Source: DATCBF01 sp964401995 | GTDB taxonomy: Bacteria; Actinomycetota; Thermoleophilia; Solirubrobacterales; 70-9 | Assembly (NCBI GenBank): GCA_964401995.1 | Contig: CAYOAP010000001.1 | Location: 186,001-250,000 of the forward strand | DNA: 64,000 bases | Reading direction: 5' to 3' | Shown here: piece by piece, positions 7,564-18,279 of the stretch | Numbering within the stretch: position 1 is the stretch's first letter | Layout: each line of letters opens with the position of its first letter | Made by a program: the position numbers and the translations under genes | The notes under the pieces: model-generated | The model's input: the letters and a program-made list of their open reading frames with translations, nothing else | The model's database searches: none | Told to the model about the DNA's origin: nothing

Positions 7564-8844
7564 ATGAGCGAGCTTCCCGAGAACTTCCAGACCGCGCCGC
7601 TGGCCGAGGTCGATCCCGCGATTGCCGCGGTCCTCGACGGCGAGCTCAGGCGCCAGCAGCGGACGCTGGAGATGATCGCCTCGGAGAACTTCGTGCCGCA
7701 GGCGGTGCTCGACGCGGTTGGCTCGGTCCTGACCAACAAGTACGCCGAGGGCTACCCCGGCCGCCGCTACTACGGCGGCTGCGAGGAGGTCGACATTGCC
7801 GAGCAGCTGGCGATCGACCGTGCCAAGGAGCTGTTCGGCGCCGAGCACGCCAACGTCCAGGCCCACGCCGGCGCCCAGGCCAACAACGCCGCCTACATGG
7901 CGCTGATCGAGCCCGGCGACACGATCATGGGGATGGCGCTCGACCACGGCGGCCATCTCAGCCACGGGATGAAAATCAACGTCTCCGGCAAGCTCTACAA
8001 CGTCGTCGCCTACCACGTCAGCCGCGACGACCTGCGGGTCGACATGGACGAGGTGGCGCGCCTTGCGGCTGAGCACCAGCCGAAGCTGATCGTCGCCGGC
8101 TGGTCGGCCTATCCGCGCCAGCTCGACTTCGCCGCCTTCCGCGAGATCGCCGACTCGGTCGGGGCCAAGCTGATGGTCGATATGGCCCATTTCGCCGGCC
8201 TGGTCGCCGCTGGCGAGCACCCCAACCCGGTCGAGCACGCCGACGTCGTCACGACGACGATCCACAAGACTCTCTGCGGCCCGCGCAGCGGCATGATCCT
8301 GAGCCGCGCCGAGCACGCCAAAGCGGTTGACAAAGCGGTTTTCCCCGGCCAGCAGGGCGGGCCGCTGATGCACACGATCGCCGCCAAGGCGGTGGCGATG
8401 AAGATCGCCGCATCGGAGCCTTTCCGTGCTCGCCAGCGGCAGACGATCGCCAACGCCCAGGCCTTTGCCGCGGGCCTGGAAGCGAACGGCATCCCCGTCC
8501 TCACCGGCGGCACCGACGTCCACCTGGTCCTGGTGGACCTGACCCCGACCGGGCTCGACGGCCAGACCGCGGAGGACCGGCTCGAGGCGGTCGGCATCAC
8601 CGTCAACCGCAACGCGATCCCGTTCGATCCCCGGCCGCCGATGAACCCGTCGGGCCTGCGGATCGGGACGCCGGCGCTGACCACCCGCGGCATGGTCGCG
8701 GAGGACATGACCGAGATCGCCGAGGTGATCGCGGTCGCCCTCTCCGACGACTTCGAGTCCGAGAAGTCATCGCTCGCCGAGCGCACCGAGGCGCTGATGG
8801 ACCGCTACCCGCTCTATCCGCAGCTCTCGCCCGCTTCCGTCTGA
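7564..8844 (+). CDS. glyA: Serine hydroxymethyltransferase
   Basis: A 426-residue PLP enzyme of fold type I. Visible family marks are [33 protein letters not shown] near the N-terminus, [17 protein letters not shown], and the [15 protein letters not shown] stretch carrying the PLP-binding lysine. It converts serine and tetrahydrofolate to glycine and methylene-THF, the main source of one-carbon units. An in-frame ATG at 7549 would add five residues (MVARL); 7564 was chosen because the MSELPENF start fits the family better. purU at 53.6-54.4 kb acts on the same folate pool. Confidence 0.97.
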   Translation: MSELPENFQTAPLAEVDPAIAAVLDGELRRQQRTLEMIASENFVPQAVLDAVGSVLTNKYAEGYPGRRYYGGCEEVDIAEQLAIDRAKELFGAEHANVQAHAGAQANNAAYMALIEPGDTIMGMALDHGGHLSHGMKINVSGKLYNVVAYHVSRDDLRVDMDEVARLAAEHQPKLIVAGWSAYPRQLDFAAFREIADSVGAKLMVDMAHFAGLVAAGEHPNPVEHADVVTTTIHKTLCGPRSGMILSRAEHAKAVDKAVFPGQQGGPLMHTIAAKAVAMKIAASEPFRARQRQTIANAQAFAAGLEANGIPVLTGGTDVHLVLVDLTPTGLDGQTAEDRLEAVGITVNRNAIPFDPRPPMNPSGLRIGTPALTTRGMVAEDMTEIAEVIAVALSDDFESEKSSLAERTEALMDRYPLYPQLSPASV

Positions 8845-8848
8845 GCGC

Positions 8849-9865
8849 TTGAAGGTCTGGGTCGACTGCACGGCGGCGGCGCACCCGCTCGTCCTGCGGC
8901 CGATCATTGAGCGGCTGGAAGCTCGGGGCGACGAGGTCTTCGTCACCGCCCGCGACTACGGGCAGACGCTGGGAATCCTCGATCGCCTTGGCATCGCCTA
9001 CACCGCGGTCGGCGCCCACGGCGGCGCCTCGATGGTCCGCAAGGGCCTGGCAGTTGGCGGCCGCTCGGCCCAGCTGGCAAAGCTGGTCTGGAAGCAGCAG
9101 CCGCAGCTGGCAATTGCCCACGGCTCGGTCGACCTTGCCGTCGTCTCCTCGCTCTTCCGTATCGCCTCGGCCCAGCTGCAGGATTATGAGTTTGCTGGCC
9201 TGCAGCGCCAGATCAGCTTCCGGATCGCGAAGCGGGTGCTGGTCCCGGACACGATCCCGGTCGAGCGGATGCGGCGGATCGGGGCGAAGGAGAAGAAGCT
9301 GGTCCGCTATCCGGGGTTGAAGGAGGAGTACTACCTGGCCGACTTCGAGCCCGATGCCGCCGTCCTTGACGAGCTGGGGCTGGACCGGGAGAAGGTGCTG
9401 GTCGTCGTCCGCCCGCCGCCCGAGACCTCCGAGTACCACGCCCGCAACGACCTCTACGAGGCGACGATCCGCCGCCTGGCTGGAGCAGAAGAGGTCCAGG
9501 CCGTCGTCATTCCCCGCACCGAGCCCCAGGGCGCGGCGGTGCGGGCGATGAACGCCGCCAACCTGATCGTCCCCGAGCGCGCGATAGACGCCCAGAGCCT
9601 GATCGCCTACGCCGATCTCGTCGTCAGCGCCGGCGGCACGATGAATCGCGAGGCCGTCGCCCTCGGCACGCCGGTTTTCACCACCTTCACCGGGCGCATG
9701 GGCGGGGTCGACGAGGCCCTGATCGCTGAAGGCCGCCTCAGCGTCCTTGCCGATCCGGCCGAGCTGCAGCTGCGTAAGCGCGAGGCCCCCGCCGGGGTGC
9801 GCGAGCGGCGCGATCCGGAGCTGCTGGTCGAGGGCTGCCTCGGCGCTGTCGAGAGCGTCGAGTAG
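8849..9865 (+). CDS. DUF354 family protein (GT-B-like, epimerase/glycosyltransferase fold)
   Basis: A 338-residue protein starting at TTG, 4 nt after glyA. The MKVWVDCTAAAHPLVLRPII start, DYGQTLGILDRLGI, the KRVLVPDTIP stretch and the VVSAGGTMNREAVALGTPVFTTF donor-site-like segment are the pattern of DUF354, relatives of UDP-GlcNAc 2-epimerase and MurG-like glycosyltransferases. It lies just before a wecA-like gene, so a role in a lipid-linked glycan pathway is a reasonable inference. No substrate can be named. Confidence 0.82.
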   Translation: MKVWVDCTAAAHPLVLRPIIERLEARGDEVFVTARDYGQTLGILDRLGIAYTAVGAHGGASMVRKGLAVGGRSAQLAKLVWKQQPQLAIAHGSVDLAVVSSLFRIASAQLQDYEFAGLQRQISFRIAKRVLVPDTIPVERMRRIGAKEKKLVRYPGLKEEYYLADFEPDAAVLDELGLDREKVLVVVRPPPETSEYHARNDLYEATIRRLAGAEEVQAVVIPRTEPQGAAVRAMNAANLIVPERAIDAQSLIAYADLVVSAGGTMNREAVALGTPVFTTFTGRMGGVDEALIAEGRLSVLADPAELQLRKREAPAGVRERRDPELLVEGCLGAVESVE

Positions 9866-9903
9866 CCTGACCAGCGCCCGTTCCCCGTCCCGGGCCCTGC
9901 GAA

Positions 9904-11022
9904 ATGGCCGCGACCACAGACGCCGTCCTCGCCTTTCTCGTAGCCGCCTCGATTGCCTGGCTGCTGGTTCCCTACGCCGAGCGCCTGGCCTACCGGATCG
10001 GCGCGATCGACCAGCCGAAGGAGCGTGGCCTGCACGACAAGCCGATGCCGCGGCTCTCCGGGCTGGCGATCTTCGCCGGGATCGAGGTCGCCGGCTGGAT
10101 CTGGCTGCCCTCCGATGGCGAGAGCCGCTCGATCCTGATCGGGGCGGCGGCGATCGCCGCCGTCGGCGTCATCGACGACGTCCGCGGCCTGCCGGCTCTG
10201 CCGAAGCTGCTGGGCCAGATCGGCGCCGCCCTGATCCCGGTGCTGGACGGGGTCAGGGTCGACAACCTCACCCTTCCCTTCGTCGGCGGCTTCGAACTCG
10301 GCTGGCTCGCCTATCCGCTCAGCGTGATCGGGATCGTCGCCGTCGTCAACGTGATCAACTTCATCGACGGGGTCGACGGGCTCGCCGCCGGGGTCTGCAC
10401 GATCGCCGCGATCACCCTGGCGGCGATCGCGCTCTCGCTCGAACGCAACGCCGCCGGCGTGCTGGCGGCGCTGACCGCCGGCGCCGCCCTCGGCTTCCTC
10501 CGCCACGGCTTCCCGCCCGCCTCCAGCTTCATGGGCGACACCGGCTCCAACCTGCTCGGCTACCTGCTCGCCACCGCCTCGATCCAGGGGGCGCTGAAGA
10601 CGAACGCTGTCGTCGCCCTCGCCTTCCCGCTGGTGATCCTCGCCGTGCCGATCCTCGACACCGGCTTCGTCGTCGCCAAGCGAGTCAAATATCGGCAGCC
10701 GATCTACCAGGCCGACAGCTGGCATTTCCACCACCGGATGGCCAACATCGGCTTCTCGCAGCGGCGCACGCTGGCCTACCTCTACGGCTGGACCCTGGCC
10801 CTCGCCGGCCTCGCCCTGGCCCTGCGCTTCGTCCCCTACAGCGACGACCACGGCCACTTCGACGCGCTCTGGACCGCGGTGATCGTTGCCTTCGGCCTGG
10901 TCGCGCTCGCCTCCAGCGTCTACTTGATCTACGTGCTGGAGATCCTCAAGCTGCGCCGCGGCCAGATCAACCCGGAGACCGGCGAGTTCGAAGCGATCCG
11001 GCCGCCCCAAGAGCCGGGGTAG
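9904..11022 (+). CDS. wecA: Undecaprenyl/decaprenyl-phosphate GlcNAc-1-phosphate transferase (WecA/TagO-like)
   Basis: A 372-residue polytopic membrane protein with about ten or eleven hydrophobic helices. The MraY/WecA catalytic motifs are intact: IDDVRGLPALPK (Asp-Asp magnesium site), NFIDGVDGLAAGV, SFMGDTGSNLLGY, and the cytoplasmic HFHHR motif typical of WecA/TagO rather than MraY. The enzyme moves GlcNAc-1-phosphate from UDP-GlcNAc to a polyprenyl phosphate, the first step of arabinogalactan, teichoic acid or O-antigen-like polymers. In Mycobacterium the homologue (rfe/wecA) also directly precedes the ATP synthase operon, which supports the assignment. Confidence 0.93.
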   Translation: MAATTDAVLAFLVAASIAWLLVPYAERLAYRIGAIDQPKERGLHDKPMPRLSGLAIFAGIEVAGWIWLPSDGESRSILIGAAAIAAVGVIDDVRGLPALPKLLGQIGAALIPVLDGVRVDNLTLPFVGGFELGWLAYPLSVIGIVAVVNVINFIDGVDGLAAGVCTIAAITLAAIALSLERNAAGVLAALTAGAALGFLRHGFPPASSFMGDTGSNLLGYLLATASIQGALKTNAVVALAFPLVILAVPILDTGFVVAKRVKYRQPIYQADSWHFHHRMANIGFSQRRTLAYLYGWTLALAGLALALRFVPYSDDHGHFDALWTAVIVAFGLVALASSVYLIYVLEILKLRRGQINPETGEFEAIRPPQEPG

Positions 11023-11073
11023 TGGCAAGACTCACGAACTGGCTCTGCAAAGCGGTTCCGTGGATCTTTCGGA

Positions 11074-11079
11074 TATAGT
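11074..11079 (+). promoter_or_regulatory. -10 element TATAGT, probable ATP synthase operon promoter
   Basis: TATAGT lies 38 nt before the first gene of the atp operon. A short imperfect GC-rich hairpin (about 11091-11112) follows before the start codon. No good -35 hexamer is seen. It is the only plausible promoter between wecA and atpB. Confidence 0.45.
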
Positions 11080-11117
11080 CGCGCGTCCGCCCGCTCGGCC
11101 AGAGCCGGGCGACTTTT

Positions 11118-11492
11118 ATGTCTCCTCCCAAGTTCGTCGACCCACTGATGCTCATCGCCGCGCTCGCAGTCTTTCTGCTCGGAGGCTTCTCCATGCTCGG
11201 CTACGCGGTCGGGGCCGGCGCCTGGCTGATCCAGCGCGGCATCCAGGAGTTCGCCGCCCGCCGCTCAAAGCGTGAGCTGGCCGCCGGCAACCGCCAGAAA
11301 GCGATGGGGATAGTCGCCGGCACGACCCTGGGCCGGGTCTGGCTGATGGCGACGGCGGTCCTGCTCGTCGGCCTCGCCCAGCGCGAGGCAGGGCTCTCCT
11401 CGGCGATCCTGCTGATGGTGATGTTCACGATTTCCTTCGCCGCCGCCGGCATCGCCCACCTGTTCGAGCCGGAAGGGCAAAGGGCGCGATGA
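11118..11492 (+). CDS. AtpI-like small membrane protein of the ATP synthase operon
   Basis: A 124-residue protein with about three or four hydrophobic helices (roughly 11-38, 65-88 and 92-115) and basic loops (RRSKRELAAGNRQK). It overlaps atpB by 4 nt (ATGA), the usual place of atpI/gene i. AtpI-type proteins are thought to help c-ring assembly, but they diverge strongly and this call rests mostly on position and topology. The counterpart at the same location in Mycobacterium is Rv1303-like. The start has only a weak ribosome binding site. Confidence 0.65.
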   Translation: MSPPKFVDPLMLIAALAVFLLGGFSMLGYAVGAGAWLIQRGIQEFAARRSKRELAAGNRQKAMGIVAGTTLGRVWLMATAVLLVGLAQREAGLSSAILLMVMFTISFAAAGIAHLFEPEGQRAR

Positions 11493-12397
11493 AGACGCGG
11501 ACCAAAGTCCTGATCGGGCTGGGCATCTACCTGGCGATCGCGATCGCGCTGCTGCTGATCTTTGGAAATGCTGGCAAGAACGAAGCCTTCAAGCCGCAGA
11601 ACGAGTTCAAGCTTGAACCGTGGGTCTCGATCCACCTCGGCAGCCTCGATCTCAGCATCAACAAGGCGGTGCTCTACCTGGCCCTTGCCAGCGGCCTGAC
11701 GATCTTCACGATGGTCTGGATCTCGCGGCGGATGGCGCAGAAGCCGAACCGCGTGCAGACGGCGATCGAGGTCTCCTACGACCTGACAAAAGACCGGATC
11801 ACCGGCGGCAGCCTCGACGGCAAGATCGCCAGCCGCTGGTTCCCCTTCCTCGCCGCGCTCTTCTTCTGGATCTGGTTCTCGAACATGATCGGCTTCCTGC
11901 CGTTGCCGACCAACACCGAGCACACCTTCACCATCTTCGGCGTCGAAATCCCCTCCTTCGCGATCTACGCGGCGACGGCGAACATCTCGATCCCGCTGGT
12001 CCTCACCCTCGTCGTCTGGATGTCGTACCACGTCGAAGGGATCCGGGCCAAGGGCTTCATCCCCTACTTCGCCAGCTGGCTGCCCCCGGGCCTGGAGTCG
12101 ATGAGCCCGTTCGGCAAGGCCGCGATCTTCATGATCGAGGTGATCTCGCACTTCGTGCGGCTGATCTCGCTCTCCGTCCGTCTCTTCGCCAACATCCTCG
12201 CCGGCCACCTGCTGTTGCTCTTCATGGGTGGCGGGCTTGCCGTTCTGCTCGGTATCGCGGCCCTCGGGGCACTCACGTTCCCGCTGGCCTTCGCGTTCTT
12301 CATCTTCGAGGTGGGCCTGGTCGCGACGCTTCAGGCGTTTATCTTCTCGACCCTCACCGCGATCTACATCGGCGGAGCCACCTCCGCAAGCCACTAG
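11489..12397 (+). CDS. atpB: ATP synthase F0 subunit a
   Basis: A 302-residue membrane protein that forms the proton half-channels next to the c-ring. The essential arginine is seen in SLSVRLFANILAGHLLL (about residue 230). The C-terminal helix segment FIFEVGLVATLQAFIFSTLTAIYI is typical. The N-terminus MKTRTKVLIGLGIYLAIAIALLL is a membrane segment. The gene starts inside the stop of the atpI-like gene and is followed after 22 nt by atpE, in the standard B-E-F-H-A-G-D-C order. Confidence 0.97.
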   Translation: MKTRTKVLIGLGIYLAIAIALLLIFGNAGKNEAFKPQNEFKLEPWVSIHLGSLDLSINKAVLYLALASGLTIFTMVWISRRMAQKPNRVQTAIEVSYDLTKDRITGGSLDGKIASRWFPFLAALFFWIWFSNMIGFLPLPTNTEHTFTIFGVEIPSFAIYAATANISIPLVLTLVVWMSYHVEGIRAKGFIPYFASWLPPGLESMSPFGKAAIFMIEVISHFVRLISLSVRLFANILAGHLLLLFMGGGLAVLLGIAALGALTFPLAFAFFIFEVGLVATLQAFIFSTLTAIYIGGATSASH

Positions 12398-12419
12398 ATA
12401 AAGGAGCACTGTTCTCACC

Positions 12420-12689
12420 ATGGATCTGACCCCCCTCGCCGCGGCTGGTGCCGAAGAAGGCATCAAGAGCGCCGGCAAAGCGATCGCCCTCGGTGTCGGC
12501 GCCGGCCTCGGCTCGATTGGCGCCGGTATCGGCGTCGGCTTCATCTTCGGCAAGGAGATCGAGTCGGTCGCCCGCCAGCCCGAGATGAAAAGTGAGCTGG
12601 AAAGCATCCGCTGGCTCGGCTTCGCGCTGACTGAGGCGGTCGCCTTCTACACGTTCATCTTCGGCCTCATCGCCTTCTTCCTCTCTTAG
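12420..12689 (+). CDS. atpE: ATP synthase F0 subunit c
   Basis: An 89-residue two-helix proteolipid. Helix 1 is glycine-rich (GVGAGLGSIGAGIGVGF), the polar loop carries ARQPEM, which touches the gamma and epsilon subunits, and helix 2 has the ion-binding glutamate in ALTEAVAFYTFIFG. The pattern around that Glu lacks the extra polar ligands of sodium-type rings, so proton coupling is expected. The N-terminal extension MDLTPLAAAGAEEG is a little longer than in E. coli. AAAGGAG lies 13 nt before the ATG. Confidence 0.97.
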   Translation: MDLTPLAAAGAEEGIKSAGKAIALGVGAGLGSIGAGIGVGFIFGKEIESVARQPEMKSELESIRWLGFALTEAVAFYTFIFGLIAFFLS

Positions 12690-12693
12690 GCAG

Positions 12694-13272
12694 ATGGCAT
12701 TGCTGGGCTATATAGCCGCAGTACCGGTTGCCGCTGAGGAAAGCGGGGGCAGCTTCCTGGTCTCACCGGGCCTTGGCCTAATGATCTGGACGCTGGTCCT
12801 CTTCCTGCTGACGATGTGGGTGCTGAGCAAGGTCGCCTTCCCGAAGATCCAGGAGGCGCTCGACAAACGCGCCAAAACGATCAGCGAGTCGATCGACGCC
12901 GCCGTGCGCCAGCGCAAGGAATCCGACGAACTGCTCGAGGAGTACCGCGGCCGGCTGGCCGAGGCGCGTGAGCAGGCCGACGACATCATGGCCCGCGCTC
13001 GCAAGGCGGCGGAGACCGCCACCGCCGAGGCGACCACGGCCGGCAAGGAGAAACGCGAGGAGCTGGTCTCAGCCGCCAAGCGCGACATCGAAGCCGAGAC
13101 CCGTCGCTCGCTGCAGCAGATCCGCAAGGAGGTCGCTGACCTCACGGTGCTGGCGACCGAGAAGGTCACCCGCAAGTCGCTGAACGCGGAGGATCAGAAA
13201 CGGCTGGTCGAGGACGCCCTCAGCGAGGTCGACTTCTCGGCCCTCTCCGGCGCGGAGGAGTCGAGGAACTGA
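12694..13272 (+). CDS. atpF: ATP synthase F0 subunit b
   Basis: A 192-residue protein. After a short N-terminal stretch, one membrane helix (about residues 25-47, GLMIWTLVLFLLTMWVLSKVAF) is followed by a long charged coiled-coil stalk (KIQEALDKRAKTISESIDAAVRQRKES onward). This is the peripheral stalk linking subunit a to the F1 head through delta. There is no fusion to delta, unlike the b-delta fusion of mycobacteria. It lies 4 nt after atpE, and its last base is shared with the atpH start (TGATG). Confidence 0.95.
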   Translation: MALLGYIAAVPVAAEESGGSFLVSPGLGLMIWTLVLFLLTMWVLSKVAFPKIQEALDKRAKTISESIDAAVRQRKESDELLEEYRGRLAEAREQADDIMARARKAAETATAEATTAGKEKREELVSAAKRDIEAETRRSLQQIRKEVADLTVLATEKVTRKSLNAEDQKRLVEDALSEVDFSALSGAEESRN

Positions 13273-13805
13273 TGGACGAGGCAGCTCGCGTATATGCGGA
13301 GGCGTTGTTCGACGTCGCCAAGCAGAAGGGCAAGCTCGACGCGATCAGCGACGAGCTGGCGGGGTTCGCCGACGCCCTCGACTCCGATCGCGAGCTGCAG
13401 GTCTTCTTCTTCAGCCCCTACTTCTCCTCGGCCGAGAAGGCCGACGGCCTGAAGCGGGCGATCAGCGGGGCCGACGACGAGTTCATCAACTTCCTCGAGC
13501 TCTTGATCGAGAAGCAGCGGATGCCGGAGATCTTCCGGATTCGGCGCCAGTTTGAGGAGATGTGGAAAAAGGAGAACCGCCGCATCGACGTGACCGTGAC
13601 CAGCGCCGTCGAGCTGGACCCCTCTGTCGTGGGGAAGATCGGCGAGGAGATCGAGCGCCAGACCGGCAAGAAGGTCGAGCTGGCGAGCCGTGTCGACGAG
13701 GAGATCCTCGGCGGCGTCGTGCTGCAGGTCGGAAACATGGTCCTCGACGCGAGCATCCGCAGTCGCTTGGAGAAACTTCGAAAGAGCGTCGCCCAGGCGG
13801 CGTAA
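13272..13805 (+). CDS. atpH: ATP synthase F1 subunit delta
   Basis: A 177-residue OSCP/delta protein joining the b stalk to the top of the F1 alpha3beta3 head. An N-terminal helical domain (ARVYAEALFDVAKQKGKLDAI) and the conserved C-terminal LGGVVLQVGNMVLDASIRSRLEKLR are both present, and the length is normal. It starts one base inside the atpF stop and is followed by an AGGAGG and atpA. Presence of a separate b and a separate delta is the ancestral bacterial arrangement. Confidence 0.95.
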   Translation: MDEAARVYAEALFDVAKQKGKLDAISDELAGFADALDSDRELQVFFFSPYFSSAEKADGLKRAISGADDEFINFLELLIEKQRMPEIFRIRRQFEEMWKKENRRIDVTVTSAVELDPSVVGKIGEEIERQTGKKVELASRVDEEILGGVVLQVGNMVLDASIRSRLEKLRKSVAQAA

Positions 13806-13823
13806 GGAGGCATAGAGCACCTA

Positions 13824-15470
13824 ATGGAGATCAAGCCGGACGAGATCGCAAGCATTCTGCGCGAGCGGATCGAGGGAATGGAGACCGACTCCGCCGACCT
13901 TTCCGAGGTCGGCACGGTTCTGTCGGTGGCGGACGGCATCGCCCGCATCCACGGCCTCGACAACTGCATGGCGCTGGAGATGTTGGAGCTGCCGCACGGG
14001 GTCACCGGGCTGGCGCTCAACCTCGAGGCCGACAACGTCGGCGCCGTGCTCTTCGGCGAGTGGGACAAGGTCGTCGAGGGTGACACGGTCAAGCGCACCG
14101 GGCACCTGCTGCGGATCCCCGTCGGCGACGAGCTGCTGGGCCGCCTGGTCGACCCGCTCGGCCGCCCGCTTGACGACAAGGGCGAGATCGAAACGACCGA
14201 GACGCGCCCGGCCGAGTTCAAAGCCCCTGGCGTGGTCGAGCGCCAGCCGGTGACTGAGCCGGTCCAGACCGGATTGATGGCGATCGACGGGATGATCCCG
14301 ATCGGCCGTGGCCAGCGAGAGCTGATCATCGGCGACCGCCAGACCGGCAAGACGGCGATCGCGATCGACACGATTATCAACGCCCGCGACAAGGACATGA
14401 TCTGCATCTACGTGGCGATCGGCCAGCGGATGTCGACGGTCGTGCAGCTGAAGGAGGTGCTGGAGGAAAACGGGGCGATGGAGAACACGATCATCGTCGC
14501 CGCCCCCGCCGACGAGGCCGCACCGATCAAGTTCATCGCCCCCTACGCCGGTTGCGCGATGGGCGAGCACTTCCTCTACAACGGCAAAGCCGCGCTCTGC
14601 GTCTATGACGACCTGACCAAACACGCCTACGCCTACCGCCAGATGTCGCTGCTGCTGCGCCGTCCGCCGGGCCGCGAGGCTTACCCCGGCGACGTCTTCT
14701 ACCTGCACTCGCGGCTGCTGGAGCGCGCGGTCAAACTCAGCGACGAGCTGGGGGGTGGGTCGCTGACGGCGCTGCCGATCATCGAGACCCAGGCCAGCGA
14801 CGTCTCCGCCTACATCCCGACCAACGTGATCTCGATCACCGACGGCCAGATCTTCCTCGAGTCCGACCTCTTCAACTCGGGCGTGCGGCCGGCGATCAAC
14901 GTCGGCATCTCGGTCTCGCGAGTCGGCGGCAACGCGCAGACCAAGGCGATGAAGAAGGTCGCCGGAAAACTGCGCCTCGACCTCTCCCAGTACCGCGACC
15001 TCGAGGCCTTCGCCCAGTTCGGCTCCGAGCTCGATCCCGAGACCCAGAAAGCGCTCGCCCGTGGCGAACGCCTGGTCGAGCTGCTGAAGCAGAAAGAGCG
15101 CGAGCCGCTCGGCGTCGCCGACCAGGTCGCGGCGATCTACTCCGGCACCGGCGGCTACCTCGACCGGATCAAAACCGAGCGCGTCGGCGAGTTCCTCGCC
15201 GACCTCCGCACCCGAATGCACTCCGAGGAGTCGGAGCTGCTGGGGCGGATCGCCGACACCGGCAAGCTCTCCGAGGAGGACGAGGCGGCGCTGGGCAAGG
15301 CGATCGCCGAGGCCGTCGATGACTTCGGCGCCGATTTCGACGAGCACGGCGACCCGGTCGAGGCCGGCGAGTCCGACCGCGTCAAGTCCGAGGAGGAGCG
15401 CGCGAAGCCGAGCCGCACCGCCGAGGCTGAGGCCGCGACCGATCAGGAGAAGGAGGCGACTCCGGCCTAG
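13824..15470 (+). CDS. atpA: ATP synthase F1 subunit alpha
   Basis: A 548-residue protein with an N-terminal beta barrel, a nucleotide-binding domain with P-loop [13 protein letters not shown] (about residues 170-182), and the [25 protein letters not shown] segment carrying the arginine finger region. The alpha subunits bind nucleotide without hydrolysis and pair with beta. The last roughly 45 residues form an acidic, Glu/Ala-rich extension after the normal C-terminus. AGGAGG lies about 12 nt before the ATG. Confidence 0.98.
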   Translation: MEIKPDEIASILRERIEGMETDSADLSEVGTVLSVADGIARIHGLDNCMALEMLELPHGVTGLALNLEADNVGAVLFGEWDKVVEGDTVKRTGHLLRIPVGDELLGRLVDPLGRPLDDKGEIETTETRPAEFKAPGVVERQPVTEPVQTGLMAIDGMIPIGRGQRELIIGDRQTGKTAIAIDTIINARDKDMICIYVAIGQRMSTVVQLKEVLEENGAMENTIIVAAPADEAAPIKFIAPYAGCAMGEHFLYNGKAALCVYDDLTKHAYAYRQMSLLLRRPPGREAYPGDVFYLHSRLLERAVKLSDELGGGSLTALPIIETQASDVSAYIPTNVISITDGQIFLESDLFNSGVRPAINVGISVSRVGGNAQTKAMKKVAGKLRLDLSQYRDLEAFAQFGSELDPETQKALARGERLVELLKQKEREPLGVADQVAAIYSGTGGYLDRIKTERVGEFLADLRTRMHSEESELLGRIADTGKLSEEDEAALGKAIAEAVDDFGADFDEHGDPVEAGESDRVKSEEERAKPSRTAEAEAATDQEKEATPA

Positions 15471-15484
15471 GGCCGGGTGTAGCC

Positions 15485-16405
15485 ATGGCCACTCAGAAGG
15501 ACGTCAAGAATCGCATCTCGTCGATCAAGAACATCAACAAGATCACGAGGGCGATGGAGATGGTCGCCGCGGCGCGCCTGCGCCGGGCCGAGCAGCGGAT
15601 CGCCGCTCTGCGCCCCTATGCCCAGGGGATGCGCAAGCTGACCCGCCGCGCCGCCGCCCAGGCGGGGGGTGTCCCCCGCGTCCCGGTCCTGGTCGAGCGC
15701 GAGGAGGTCAAACGCGTGGGCGTGGTCCTGGTCACCGGCGACCGCGGCCTGGCCGGCGCCTTCAACGCCAACATCATCCGCGAAGGGATGCGGTTGAAAA
15801 GAGAGATTCGCGAGCAGGGGGCGGAGCCGGTCTTCACCGTAGTCGGCCGCAAGGGCGTCTCCGCTCTGACCTTCCGCAAAGAGGAGCTGCGCACCTCATA
15901 CGCCGGTTTCACCGACCGCCCCGCTTTCGCCAACGCGCGCGAGATCGGCGAGGAGCTGACCGCGCGCTACGTCGACGAGGGCCTCGACCGGGTCGAGCTG
16001 ATCTACAACCGCTATGTCTCGCCGCTGACCCAGCACGTCTGGCGCCAGACGCTGCTGCCGCTGCAGCAGGCCGAGGTCATCGGCGAGGGGGTCGCCGCCG
16101 AGGAAGAGGAGGCGGAGGAGACCGAGATCGAGCAGGCGCACAGCCGCTCGCTGCTCGACTTCGAGCCCGACCCCGAGGAACTTCTTGCCCAGCTCATACC
16201 CGAGTACGTGAGCATCTCCGTGTACCGGGCGCTGCTGGAGTCCGCCGCTTCGGAGCTGGGAGCGCGGATGACCGCGATGCGCAGCGCCGCGGAGAACGCG
16301 GAAACGATGATGGAAGACCTGACGCTGGAAATGAACAGGGTCCGGCAGTCGGAGATCACACAGGAGATCTTGGAGGTAGTCGCCGGTGCCGAGGCACTCG
16401 GTTGA
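15485..16405 (+). CDS. atpG: ATP synthase F1 subunit gamma
   Basis: A 306-residue central-stalk rotor protein. The N-terminal coiled-coil strand DVKNRISSIKNINKITRAMEMVAAARLRRA and the C-terminal helix AARMTAMRSAAENAETMMEDLTLEMNRVRQSEITQEILEVVAGAEAL match the family. A Rossmann-like middle domain carries VLVTGDRGLAGAFNANI. A glutamate-rich insert (GEGVAAEEEEAEETEIEQ) near residues 200-217 is longer than in E. coli. Confidence 0.96.
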   Translation: MATQKDVKNRISSIKNINKITRAMEMVAAARLRRAEQRIAALRPYAQGMRKLTRRAAAQAGGVPRVPVLVEREEVKRVGVVLVTGDRGLAGAFNANIIREGMRLKREIREQGAEPVFTVVGRKGVSALTFRKEELRTSYAGFTDRPAFANAREIGEELTARYVDEGLDRVELIYNRYVSPLTQHVWRQTLLPLQQAEVIGEGVAAEEEEAEETEIEQAHSRSLLDFEPDPEELLAQLIPEYVSISVYRALLESAASELGARMTAMRSAAENAETMMEDLTLEMNRVRQSEITQEILEVVAGAEALG

Positions 16406-16410
16406 CCTAA

Positions 16411-17853
<1,443 letters not shown>

Positions 17854-17865
17854 GGGCGATCCGAG

Positions 17866-18279
17866 TTGGCATCCGACCACAAAATCGACGTTGAGGTCCT
17901 GACCCCCGAGGGGGAGGTCTTCAACGGCGAGGTGAAACAGGTCTCGACCCGGACCGCGGGCGGCGAAATCGGCATCCTCGCCAACCACACGCCGCTGCTG
18001 GCGGCGCTGCGCCCGACCGAGCTGCGGCTGCACATCTCCGACTCGGAGACCAAGCGCTACGCCCAGGCTCACGGCTGGCTGCAGGTCTTCGGCAACAAGG
18101 TGCGCCTGCTGATCGAGGAGGCAATCGCCCCCGACGAGCTCGATCCGGCAACTCTGAAAGAGCAGCTGGCTGATGCTGAACAGCGCCTGTCCGAGTCCGA
18201 GAAAGGCAGCGGTGAGCAGGGGCGGGCCAAAAAGGACCGTGACCGGGCGGAGGCATTTCTCGCTATTGCCCAGGGATGA
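17866..18279 (+). CDS. atpC: ATP synthase F1 subunit epsilon
   Basis: A 137-residue protein starting at TTG. The beta-sandwich domain (KIDVEVLTPEGEVFNGEVKQVSTRTAGGEIGILANHTPLLAAL, in part) is clear. The C-terminal helical part, rich in Glu, Lys and Ala, is present, so the inhibitory hairpin could form. It is the last subunit gene of the operon, but the next gene starts directly after its stop, so transcription probably continues into the peptidase gene. Confidence 0.95.
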   Translation: MASDHKIDVEVLTPEGEVFNGEVKQVSTRTAGGEIGILANHTPLLAALRPTELRLHISDSETKRYAQAHGWLQVFGNKVRLLIEEAIAPDELDPATLKEQLADAEQRLSESEKGSGEQGRAKKDRDRAEAFLAIAQG